64,000 nt of DNA from Edaphochlamys debaryana (lineage: Eukaryota; Chlorophyta; Chlorophyceae; Chlamydomonadales). Under the pieces are notes generated by a model that ran no database searches, was not told the DNA's origin, and saw only the letters and a list, made by a program, of their open reading frames with translations. Positions 11,301-19,850 of the stretch are shown piece by piece; within the stretch, counting starts at the first letter, position 1, and each line of letters opens with the position of its first letter. The position numbers and the translations under genes were made by a program. The stretch is taken from NCBI GenBank assembly GCA_016858145.1, contig JAEHOE010000096.1:1-64000 (forward strand), read 5' to 3'.

Positions 11301-14300
11301 TGCTGTCCTTCCATCTTACTAGGAAGTACTTTTGGGACGCGGTGGTGATGGAGGCTTCCAGTTCCGGGCGTTCGCGTTTAAGGGTTGCTAGAGTCTGCTG
11401 TAGCTCTGCCGTCGGTGGCTCTACGGCGGTTGGGGGGGCAGGTGTGTTGCGGTTTCGTTTGCGTGGTCCTGTGCCCGTGGGGGGCAGTGTGGTGTTGGTG
11501 TGGTAGGGCCCGGCCACGACCTGTTCAACTTCTTCAGTATCATTGTAAAGGCAGAAGACTAGCTGAGTGGAGAGAATCGCATCTTTATGGGTTGTGTCAC
11601 GGAGGCGGATAGTCCCGTCTAGGATCTGCCGGCGGGCCAGCCGCCAGTCTCTTTTAATGGGGGCCTTCTTCATGCGTGTACGACGAGCACCTGTTGTGTG
11701 TGGTCGCCTATGGGGGGGGCGAGCGGGCGGGCTGGGAGCTACGGGGTCCTCTCGGCTGATATCCAGACTCTGCTCGCCATCGTTATGCCATGGCCACGCT
11801 GTTTGTGGGGTGGCGGGGCCTTCAGGGTCTTGGCCACCCGCTGGTTGCGGGGGTATCTCAGCAAGGTAATCCAGTACCGTGTTGCGGGTCCGGTGGGTTT
11901 CCCCGTTGTCAGAGACCGTGTCCCAGTAGAGGGGTTTGGGCTCATCCAAGCGGGCTTGAATAGGTCTAGAGACACTAGGGCAGTTGGCGGGGTCCTTGAA
12001 GCGGCTGCGCCAGGCCGGTGGATGCCCTTGTGGTATCCAACCAAGGGTGGGGATATCGGCCATCAGCGCTTTGAACGCTGTTCGGGCGTTCATGAGAAAC
12101 AGTGCTTCACCCTGGTGCGGTGGGGGATCAGTGAGGGCGGGCTGTGCTGGGTTGGCGCCTGCTGCCCGCGGGGGTCCAGCAGGGGTCCGGCGCACGCGCC
12201 AGTTGGCCGTCGCGGGCGATTGCTGGTCGGGATCTGGATCATAAATGGAACTGTGATAAGCAGGGTTGCGTTTTAGGCTGGGGTGAGAGGTCCTGGTGTT
12301 GTTCTCGATGAACTCCTTCTGGCGCTGCCGGGCGTTGCGGCGGGGGCGGCCGATGTGGTGGGTTGCGGCGCTCCTCGGGTTAGTTGGGGCGGGTGGGGCA
12401 GGGTTGGCATCATGCATGGCGGCGTCTAGGTTGTCGGGGGCAGGGGTTGCGTCCGGGGGTCGTTGTGCCAGGGGTGGGGTGTCTGCTGGTGTGCCGTTGA
12501 CTGCCCAGCCGGTCCATTCGGGCTGGGCTTGTTTTCGAGGGTAAAAGCGCGTGATCAGCTTCTGTGTGTTGGGTTGTGGAGTGCTGTTTGCGTCGACAAA
12601 GCTGGCGAGTCGGGGGTCGTCGGCGGCAATGGTGCGCAGTTCTGCTGGCAGGGGCGCAGTTGATCTATACTTTAGGGGTTCGTGCTGGTGGCATGGTGCT
12701 GTGGGGTTGCCCGCGCTCAGGGCAAGTGAGAGTTGGTTCAGGGCGCGTTTGTGTCGTTCACGCACCTGGCAGGGGTACCTCCTAGCAAGTTCGGCGGTGT
12801 CGATCAACCGTTTCCTATTACGTTGATCAAGGAGGTCGCCAAGGTCTATGCCAAGGTCCCGTAAGGGTGCGACAACGGAGAAGGGGATTGTTGGGGTGGG
12901 TGTAGCACCGCGTTGGGTGGTTAGTAGGGTCAGGGCTCGGTGAAGGGTTGGGGTGCAGCATTCGATGTGCTCACCCTGCCTAACAATGTCTATGCCCGCA
13001 GTCTTAGCCAGTGCGAGCTGTTTCAGGCTAGTGCAGTAGCGGTAGGCGCTACTCGTCATCATGTCTGGGTCGTGGCCGTATCGGTCTAATGTCTTACGCA
13101 GCAGGGCAGACGTGACGACGCCAAGGCGCCCCGTGTCACAGAGTGCTAGTATCAGGTTCCGGGCGGCCCGTTGCGCAAACATGGGCAGGAGGGAGCCTAT
13201 CCCGAGGCCTCCTAATTCTCGTGGCGCGAGGATGGCTCTAGATGGGGAACCACGTTTGAGACCGTAGCACTTTCTAGCAATGCGCGCGGTAAGGCTGTCG
13301 AGCAGGCATATGTCTCTAGTTGAGAAGGCCATGGTTGGTAGAGAGTACGCTATCTTGCTCTGCAGGCACGTTCTAATGATGCGGAGCCGCTGGTTTGGCG
13401 ATGCAAGTGATCCGGCTAGGTTGTTGCCGCGCTCTTCTATCTCTTTCCATAGCTCGCTGAAATGCGTGCTCCAGCACAGCGTGGGGGTAACCCAGACGCC
13501 TAGGTATTTATATGCTTCCGTTGGGGGGAAGTAGGGTACGTAGGCTCCCTTGTTTTCGGGGTTGTCGCCTATGAGTATTCGTCCCTCTAGGCGCCGCCTG
13601 AGAGCTTTGAGGGCTGTTGGTCCTCCCGCTGATTTGTCTAAGAAACCCGTCTTGTGCAGGGCGCCAGAGACCCCACACTTACCATGGTTAACTGCTAGGC
13701 CTGCCCATTTGGAGTAGAGGTGAATTTTGTCCGCCTGCGTCCTCAGGTCCGTGGGGCTCCCGGTGAGAATGGCCAGATCATCTGCATACGCTAGAGAGCT
13801 CAGGTTAAACTGGTCATTTTCCTTGTCGCTTAGGCTGCTGTATCGGTATCCCCTGCCACCTGCACGGAGCCAGCGTTGGAGGGGTTCAAGAAAGAGGATA
13901 AAGAGAAGTGAGGACAGAGTATCACCCTGGATGGTTCCCCGCTCAATGGGTATGGGATCCGTGCGCCCATGTTCGCTGCGGATCTGGGTTGTTGCTGCTG
14001 CGTAGAGATTGCGTATCGCATGAACAAAGTCCGGGGGCATGCCCAGATCGTAGCATATCTGCAGCAGGCGTGTATGATCAATTGTGTTAAAAGCGCTTGA
14101 GAAGTCTACGTATAGGACATATATATCCTGCGTTCCCAGGGCCGCGTCCGCAAAGGCGTGTAGGAGGTTCTGTATTTGACGTTCTGTGTTGCGAAGCTTA
14201 ATGAAACCTTCCTGCGCATCACTGAGAATGCCTGTGCTGAGAGCAAATTCGGCAGCACACGAGGTTATGAGGCTTGTCCAGAGCTTGTAAATGGTGTTAG

Positions 14301-14754
14301 CAAGGGCAATCGGCCTTTTATTTTGTATCAGCGTCGGGTCACCTTTCTTATGCAGGAGCACTGTGTCGGATGTGGTCCAGGTGGTGGGAGTTTCAGCCTT
14401 CACCCATAGGAGAGTCAGCAGTTGGTGTATGGCGTCCTGTAGGGGGTCTGGAAGGGCTTTTAATAGTTCATTGGGGATTCCATCGGGCCCTGGGCTTTTG
14501 TTGCGGGCAAGGTGTTGCACGCAGCGTGTGTAATTATCTTTGGTAGCAATAGCAGGCAGCAGGCTGTGCGCTTCAGGGCTGGTGTGGCTGGTCAGCTTAA
14601 AGCGGTCGGGAGCGTGGAGGGGGGTCCAGGGGCCGGGTAGTGCCTGGGTGCTTCCGACGGGAGAAACTGGCCAGTTCGGGGTCCAAAGGCTGGGGAGCAG
14701 AGCCGGACGAAGAATGTATGTAGGGCCTCCAGGATCTCCGTGGCCTTGGTGCAC
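8332..14754 (-). CDS. LINE polyprotein: RT, RNase H, CCHC, RLE
   Basis: Uninterrupted 2140-codon frame; RT-like sequence begins around 14640, so the nominal start is not the natural one. Visible landmarks (approximate residues): KSPGPDGIPNELL at 86 (RT motif 0/1), VDFSSAFNTI at 215, RGTIQGDTLSSLLF, and AYADDLAIL at 323 with the catalytic DD. About 1200 residues of mostly unrecognised sequence follow. RNase H is at about 1635-1770, with IYTDGSA, RAELSAI, WTDSVAS and NEAADKGA supplying the acidic residues. CPLC...H...C with a downstream RHNEAV is at about 1903-1940. RPDLLL and HIVEVGY at about 1996 and 2030 form the RLE PD-(D/E) core, with E in place of the usual second D. The protein would reverse-transcribe and integrate LINE RNA at a nick. 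Enzymatic domains look intact, but the upstream part is in another frame. Confidence 0.88.
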   Translation of the reverse strand: MHQGHGDPGGPTYILRPALLPSLWTPNWPVSPVGSTQALPGPWTPLHAPDRFKLTSHTSPEAHSLLPAIATKDNYTRCVQHLARNKSPGPDGIPNELLKALPDPLQDAIHQLLTLLWVKAETPTTWTTSDTVLLHKKGDPTLIQNKRPIALANTIYKLWTSLITSCAAEFALSTGILSDAQEGFIKLRNTERQIQNLLHAFADAALGTQDIYVLYVDFSSAFNTIDHTRLLQICYDLGMPPDFVHAIRNLYAAATTQIRSEHGRTDPIPIERGTIQGDTLSSLLFILFLEPLQRWLRAGGRGYRYSSLSDKENDQFNLSSLAYADDLAILTGSPTDLRTQADKIHLYSKWAGLAVNHGKCGVSGALHKTGFLDKSAGGPTALKALRRRLEGRILIGDNPENKGAYVPYFPPTEAYKYLGVWVTPTLCWSTHFSELWKEIEERGNNLAGSLASPNQRLRIIRTCLQSKIAYSLPTMAFSTRDICLLDSLTARIARKCYGLKRGSPSRAILAPRELGGLGIGSLLPMFAQRAARNLILALCDTGRLGVVTSALLRKTLDRYGHDPDMMTSSAYRYCTSLKQLALAKTAGIDIVRQGEHIECCTPTLHRALTLLTTQRGATPTPTIPFSVVAPLRDLGIDLGDLLDQRNRKRLIDTAELARRYPCQVRERHKRALNQLSLALSAGNPTAPCHQHEPLKYRSTAPLPAELRTIAADDPRLASFVDANSTPQPNTQKLITRFYPRKQAQPEWTGWAVNGTPADTPPLAQRPPDATPAPDNLDAAMHDANPAPPAPTNPRSAATHHIGRPRRNARQRQKEFIENNTRTSHPSLKRNPAYHSSIYDPDPDQQSPATANWRVRRTPAGPPRAAGANPAQPALTDPPPHQGEALFLMNARTAFKALMADIPTLGWIPQGHPPAWRSRFKDPANCPSVSRPIQARLDEPKPLYWDTVSDNGETHRTRNTVLDYLAEIPPQPAGGQDPEGPATPQTAWPWHNDGEQSLDISREDPVAPSPPARPPHRRPHTTGARRTRMKKAPIKRDWRLARRQILDGTIRLRDTTHKDAILSTQLVFCLYNDTEEVEQVVAGPYHTNTTLPPTGTGPRKRNRNTPAPPTAVEPPTAELQQTLATLKRERPELEASITTASQKYFLVRWKDSIVPLGAIKAYEELCYKPDRMCRAGTRHDGTARTTHGGYGTGIGEHMRRITWKPSTEPGATMTQGHGLERVEAVHSHLTRTAGPAPKRTKRAHDEHLSNEQRQGLWQPPPDPLTLTRHQTLHAHITIEPHSANPDLDITPTGRYELAVPDDAEQPARVYNPTGRCIGTVPQDRLAVLWERYEHHRVYYPDTHTPHTAGGPRPFPEDLAKLLLRTAAHSKRKGKNTTAPTAPAAAIPEALRTAVQAALGEPPTECSTGPLTASARTIRYYSDDEADQLFGADVGMFKHIWSGPHLVYAPGQPNIARDTLDWALACAEAVTDVPLAMVLMTTRKLCGPYTLRLGHPNITAVGTLTKDPAPNAAHEDENQVTEKRTALDVLLVTNNPELPSVEDQVYLAGTPERLINALREVEGYTLTPAQPPAQSSNPSNPSSRIRKALHALQHRPRSDLPRYTGAVDITDPTTLEPLITELTSKFPDTFPRQHNANAAIYTDGSARKQLDGAHTLGASMYDPAKDAGDRTTHIDPNGGQVNTITRAELSAIAFALRDSTESPALTVWTDSVASLYLTRKMLFDPLRLTLSKHRALLSCIADLIWTRSNNGLHTALRKCPAHVGVAGNEAADKGATDVAKGIIPEDQLRTETSDNAPLESLPAWATSAKDGRWANDLNRGILGLMPASVHYGYTNEGIYAGLWHQALEHICPHTSHAGYDHHKTTGLWKRVLDYRWGQLWNAKLAKRFQCPLSGKRGSGPISDGLCPLCKALGARTEDGGGHMLGGCIEPGLKGHYIARHNEAVQIIARCIQQYSPSGGCYMVMDANAAANTPDYSAGTRLPPWLFPSKGSTYACPHRPDLLLIPGLPLREGMRPDYKPPPRAARATITIHIVEVGYCSDLNHPDKAAAKLLQHQELAAMLRAEGWGVELTPTHVVTLGFGGTISKTLPKLLTTVLRIPTVLARNCCLKLHRMAVVRLNNIVAHRRNLERKAHGNRFAPGGE

Positions 14755-15487
14755 AGCAGGCCTGTGTTGGGATGGGTAACTGCGGGCAGACCTCGTTCAT
14801 CAGCATCACGTGTGGAGAAGATGGATTGGTGGCCTACTCTGGGCCGGGTTGCGAGCAGGTGTTGGAAGCGCTTTCTGGCTTTTTCGATGCCGGCAGTCGT
14901 GGTTGCATGTTCAATTTCGCGGATGGTGCGGGTGAGGGTCCCCAACTCTTCGCGCAGGTGCGCTAGCGTGGTGTTGACCCTCCTGTTTGGGGCGGGTCTG
15001 TGCTCTTGCCCCTCGGGGCCCTCGTCGAGTTCATCATTGAGGGCCTTTAGTTGCTGCGTGATTTTGCGCTTGGTTGCTTTTTGCTGCTGGTAGAGATCTC
15101 TGAGCTGTTGGCTGATGGTTCTGGATGGGTGCAATTTCCCTGTCCGTGGTGGCTTGAGGGGACACAGCCCCACCGCTATTTCTAGGGCCAAGCAGAGAGC
15201 CTTCTGCAGCTGGTCAGCGAGGGCGGCGGTGTCAGCTGCTTGGATGCCGGGTGTGGCACGGAGCTCTTGTAGGGCATGGGACCAGCTTTGAGTACCGGGG
15301 TTGTTTCGCATTGTTTCGATTGCTGCGCTAATGAGCGTGGCTGTGGGTTGCAGAGCGGCTAGAAGGCGGGTGGTCTCACCGGTCAGGGCGGCCTCTACTG
15401 CGGTGGTGATATTATCGAGTGTGTTTTTAGTCAGCGGGAGTAGAACCCTGCTCCAGGGGGTGTCGTACGTAGCGGTTGGGTTGCTGT
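14592..15487 (-). pseudogene. LINE linker upstream of RT, frameshifted
   Basis: Open in a different frame from the RT; codons can be read back to the element edge near 15487. It is rich in Gln/Lys/Arg helices (RDLYQQQKATKRKITQQLK), like the APE-RT linker of other LINEs. Near 14600-14650 this frame ends in a stop while the RT frame takes over, so a single-base indel or a +1 shift is needed to join the two. No APE catalytic motifs are present. Confidence 0.7.
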
Positions 15488-15501
15488 CTGCGTCTGAGGG
15501 G
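15488..15501. repeat. Right target-site duplication of the LINE
   Basis: CTGCGTCTGAGGGG, identical to 8161-8174, next to the truncated 5' end of the element. Confidence 0.9.
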
Positions 15502-15742
15502 CATTCATTCCTGACTGCTTACAGTGAAGCAGCCCCGCCCCATGGCCATCAGTCCCCACCCTTAACATGACTGGCTACGGGCGGCGGACCTGCGCTTGAC
15601 TTGCCTGGGCTCCGCCTGATGACGCCCCGCCCGTGCCGTGCAGCCCCAGATCTTGCCCGGCTATAGTCACACGCTGCCAGGGCGGAGGTCACGTGTGTCC
15701 CCCTCCTCCAGTGCTGGTATCTTCTTCTTTTCGCTCTTCTCA
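15502..15742 (+). other. Intergenic remnant homologous to the gene B-C interval
   Basis: No gene. The sequence GTGAAGCAGCCCC...CCCTTAACATGACTGGCT resembles 27107-27145 downstream of gene B, showing that the LINE landed inside an ancestral duplicated intergenic region. Confidence 0.65.
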
Positions 15743-18700
15743 GGAGAGATGTCGGGCCAGCTCAGGGTTGCGACGGCCGCGAGCATCTCCGCAACGCTCT
15801 CGCAGAACGGCCGTGCCACCTCAGGCCCACACCGCCAGGCTCTACTAGACACGTCTAGAGGACACTGGGCACGCGTAATACGAAGGAAAGGTGCGTGTCG
15901 GGCCAGCTCAGGGTTGCGACGGCCGCGAGCATCTCCGCAACGCTCTCGCAGAACGGCCGTGCCACCTCAGGCCCACACCGCCAGGCTCTACTAGACACGT
16001 CTAGAGGACTCTGGGCAGGCGTAATACGAAGGAAAGATGCGTGTCGGGCCAGCTCAGGGTTGCGACGGCCGCGAGCATCTCCGCAACGCTCTCGCAGAAC
16101 GGCCGTGCCACCTCAGGCCCACACCGCCAGGCTCTACTAGACACTTCTAGAGGACACTGGGCAGGCGTAATACGAAGGAGAGATGCGTGTCGGGCCAGCT
16201 CAGGGTTGCGACGGCCGCGAGCATCTCCGCAACGCTCTCGCAGAACGGCCGTGCCACCTCAGGCCCACACCGCCAGGCTCTACTAGACACGTCTAGAGGA
16301 CACTGGGCAGGCGTAATACGAAGGAAAGGTGCGTGTCGGGCCAGCTCAGGGTTGCGACGGCCGCGAGCATCTCCGCAACGCTCTCGCAGAACGGCCGTGC
16401 CACCTCAGGCCCACACCGCCAGGCTCTACTAGACACGTCTAGAGGACACTGGGCACGCGTAATACGAAGGAAAGATGCGTGTCGGGCCAGCTCAGGGTTG
16501 CGACGGCCGCGAGCATCTCCGCAACGCTCTCGCAGAACGGCCGTGCCACCTCAGGCCCACACCGCCAGGCTCTACTAGACACGTCTAGAGGACACTGGGC
16601 AGGCGTAATACGAAGGAAAGATGCGTGTCGGGCCAGCTCAGGGTTGCGACGGCCGCGAGCATCTCCGCAACGCTCTCGCAGAACGGCCGTGCCACCTCAG
16701 GCCCACACCGCCAGGCTCTACTAGACACGTCTAGAGGACACTGGGCACGCGTAATACGAAGGAAAGGTGCGTGTCGGGCCAGCTCAGGGTTGCGACGGCC
16801 GCGAGCATCTCCGCAACGCTCTCGCAGAACGGCCGTGCCACCTCAGGCCCACACCGCCAGGCTCTACTAGACACGTCTAGAGGACTCTGGGCAGGCGTAA
16901 TACGAAGGAAAGATGCGTGTCGGGCCAGCTCAGGGTTGCGACGGCCGCGAGCATCTCCGCAACGCTCTCGCAGAACGGCCGTGCCACCTCAGGCCCACAC
17001 CGCCAGGCTCTACTAGACACGTCTAGAGGACACTGGGCACGCGTAATACGAAGGAAAGGTGCGTGTCGGGCCAGCTCAGGGTTGCGACGGCCGCGAGCAT
17101 CTCCGCAACGCTCTCGCAGAACGGCCGTGCCACCTCAGGCCCACACCGCCAGGCTCTATTAGACACGTCTAGAGGACACTGGGCACGCGTAATACGAAGG
17201 AAAGGTGCGTGTCGGGCCAGCTCAGGGTTGCGACGGCCGCGAGCATCTCCGCAACGCTCTCGCAGAACGGCCGTGCCACCTCAGGCCCACACCGCCAGGC
17301 TCTACTAGACACGTCTAGAGGACTCTGGGCACGCGTAATACGAAGGAGAGATGCGTGTCGGGCCAGCTCAGGGTTGCGACGGCCGCGAGCATCTCCGCAA
17401 CGCTCTCGCAGAACGGCCGTGCCACCTCAGGCCCACACCGCCAGGCTCTACTAGACACGTCTAGAGGACTCTGGGCACGCGCAATACGAAGGAGAGATGC
17501 GTGTCGGGCCAGCTCAGGGTTGCGACGGCCGCGAGCATCTCCGCAACGCTCTCGCAGAACGGCCGTGCCACCTCAGGCCCACACCGCCAGGCTCTACTAG
17601 ACACTTCTAGAGGACACTGGGCAGGCGTAATACGAAGGAGAGATGCGTGTCGGGCCAGCTCAGGGTTGCGACGGCCGCGAGCATCTCCGCAACGCTCTCG
17701 CAGAACGGCCGTGCCACCTCAGGCCCACACCGCCAGGCTCTACTAGACACGTCTAGAGGACACTGGGCACGCGTAATACGAAGGAAAGATGCGTGTCGGG
17801 CCAGCTCAGGGTTGCGACGGCCGCGAGCATCTCCGCAACGCTCTCGCAGAACGGCCGTGCCACCTCAGGCCCACACCGCCAGGCTCTACTAGACACGTCT
17901 AGAGGACACTGGGCACGCGTAATACGAAGGAAAGATGCGTGTCGGGCCAGCTCAGGGTTGCGACGGCCGCGAGCATCTCCGCAACGCTCTCGCAGAACGG
18001 CCGTGCCACCTCAGGCCCACACCGCCAGGCTCTACTAGACACGTCTAGAGGACACTGGGCACGCGTAATACGAAGGAAAGGTGCGTGTCGGGCCAGCTCA
18101 GGGTTGCGACGGCCGCGAGCATCTCCGCAACGCTCTCGCAGAACGGCCGTGCCACCTCAGGCCCACACCGCCAGGCTCTACTAGACACGTCTAGAGGACA
18201 CTGGGCACGCGTAATACGAAGGAAAGATGCGTGTCGGGCCAGCTCAGGGTTGCGACGGCCGCGAGCATCTCCGCAACGCTCTCGCAGAACGGCCGTGCCA
18301 CCTCAGGCCCACACCGCCAGGCTCTACTAGACACGTCTAGAGGACACTGGGCACGCGTAATACGAAGGAAAGGTGCGTGTCGGGCCAGCTCAGGGTTGCG
18401 ACGGCCGCGAGCATCTCCGCAACGCTCTCGCAGAACGGCCGTGCCACCTCAGGCCCACACCGCCAGGCTCTAGGAGACACGTCTAGAGGACACTGGGCAC
18501 GCGTAATACGAAGGAAAGGTGCGTGTCGGGCCAGCTCAGGGTTGCGACGGCCGCGAGCATCTCCGCAACGCTCTCGCAGAACGGCCGTGCCACCTCAGGC
18601 CCACACCGCCAGGCTCTAGGAGACACGTCTAGAGGACACTGGGCACGCGTAATACGAAGGAAAGGTGCGTGTCGGGCCAGCTCAGGGTTGCGACGGCCGC

Positions 18701-19203
18701 GAGCATCTCCGCAACGCTCTCGCAGAACGGCCGTGCCACCTCAGGCCCACACCGCCAGGCTCTACTAGACACGTCTAGAGGACACTGGGCACGCGTAATA
18801 CGAAGGAAAGATGCGTGTCGGGCCAGCTCAGGGTTGCGACGGCCGCGAGCATCTCCGCAACGCTCTCGCAGAACGGCCGTGCCACCTCAGGCCCACACCG
18901 CCAGGCTCTACTAGACACGTCTAGAGGACACTGGGCACGCGTAATACGAAGGAAAGGTGCGTGTCGGGCCAGCTCAGGGTTGCGACGGCCGCGAGCATCT
19001 CCGCAACGCTCTCGCAGAACGGCCGTGCCACCTCAGGCCCACACCGCCAGGCTCTAGGAGACACGTCTAGAGGACACTGGGCACGCGTAATACGAAGGAA
19101 AGGTGCGTGTCGGGCCAGCTCAGGGTTGCGACGGCCGCGAGCATCTCCGCAACGCTCTAAACGCTCTCGCAGAACGGCCGTGCCACCTCAGGACCACGGC
19201 AAA
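15743..19203 (+). repeat. 146-bp satellite array, about 24 units
   Basis: Head-to-tail units at exactly 146-bp spacing from 15749 to 19107; the last is partial and carries a 9-bp insertion (ACGCTCTAA repeated). Units are nearly identical. Recurrent variants are ACACGT/ACTTCT near the TCTAGA, CTACTAGA/CTAGGAGA, GGACACTGG/GGACTCTGG, GGCAGGCG/GGCACGCG and AAAGATG/AAAGGTG. Each unit contains an inverted repeat CTAGAC-AC-GTCTAG. An 81-codon open frame recurs in every unit, but 146 is not a multiple of 3, so it changes frame from unit to unit and is not a real gene. Confidence 0.95.
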
Positions 19204-19850
19204 GCTCCCAACTTGTAAATCCTTGCCACGAGCTACGACCCTCCTACCCTCACAGGCCAGTTCGTCGAAGGACACGACGGGACTGCTGCGCCGGCGGCCA
19301 CTGGCGCTTCGTGTCCATGCCATCCTTCGACAAATCCAACGGCCCGGTCAGCCCAGGCCAGTCCAGCCAACGTTGCCGGCTTTGCACACGCACTCGCGCG
19401 GATGACGTTTCAAGTCGCAAACACTGCACAAACGGGCAAACGTGGTCGGACATCAACCGGCCGCGCGCGGGACCGCTTGCTCAATCAGGATATCGCGAGG
19501 ATTGCCGGCGGTCTTCACGACTAGAGCGAAGTTTTGACGCAAATGCGTCAGGCATGACTCGGCGGACTCTTGCTTCTTGTATGTGCTCCGGACGGAGTCG
19601 ATCGCAGCAGACGCTGGTGGGCCGTACGAACCACTCGAACCAGCCACTCGCCACGCATCAGACGGTATTAATATAGGCGCGTGTAAGCAGCATATAAGCA
19701 AAGTGATTAATGATTGATTGCAGCGACATATAGATACATTGCTGTTTTTAACGACCTCTTATAGAGCCCTCCCTCTGGCAGCATTAGACAAATCGCTCAA
19801 GAAAGCCCTCTCAAGGCGGCACGACAGGAAGGAAGCGTAAAAAGAGCGCG
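19204..19850 (+). promoter_or_regulatory. Probable promoter region of EGF gene B
   Basis: No gene. From about 19330 the sequence (GACAAATCCAAC...GGTCAGC...CACGCACTCG...ACGGGCAA) is related to 27868-28010 upstream of gene C. AT-rich segments at 19667-19700 and 19725-19765 (TATTAATATA, CATATAGATA, CTTATAGAG) are the likeliest core-promoter positions. An imperfect inverted repeat built on GTCGAAGG / CCTTCGAC lies at 19267-19332. Confidence 0.35.

Larger units (their letters stand above)
8175..15487 (-). mobile_element. 5'-truncated non-LTR retrotransposon, Dualen/RandI-like LINE
   Basis: A 7313-bp minus-strand element between perfect 14-bp direct repeats. Its 3' end is a 157-bp UTR closing with an (ATT)n tail at 8175-8197. 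It encodes reverse transcriptase, RNase H, a CCHC knuckle and a restriction-like endonuclease (RLE). RT with both RNase H and a C-terminal RLE is the arrangement known for Dualen/RandI elements of Chlamydomonas, which also carry an N-terminal APE endonuclease. The APE part is absent here, and the open frame begins in the linker before the RT, so the copy is truncated. Clade assignment is by domain order, not by phylogeny. Confidence 0.85.

Noticed and set aside
10157..15311. Plus-strand open frames within the LINE
   Set aside because: They lie antisense to the intact 2140-codon reverse transcriptase frame and carry no recognisable motif.
15743..19203. CRISPR array
   Set aside because: The whole 146-bp unit is repeated with no unique spacers, and the DNA is eukaryotic nuclear.
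15749..19218. Repeated 81-codon plus-strand open frames, one per satellite unit
   Set aside because: The unit is 146 bp, so the frame shifts at each copy. Variants are not biased to synonymous sites and there is no splice or start context.
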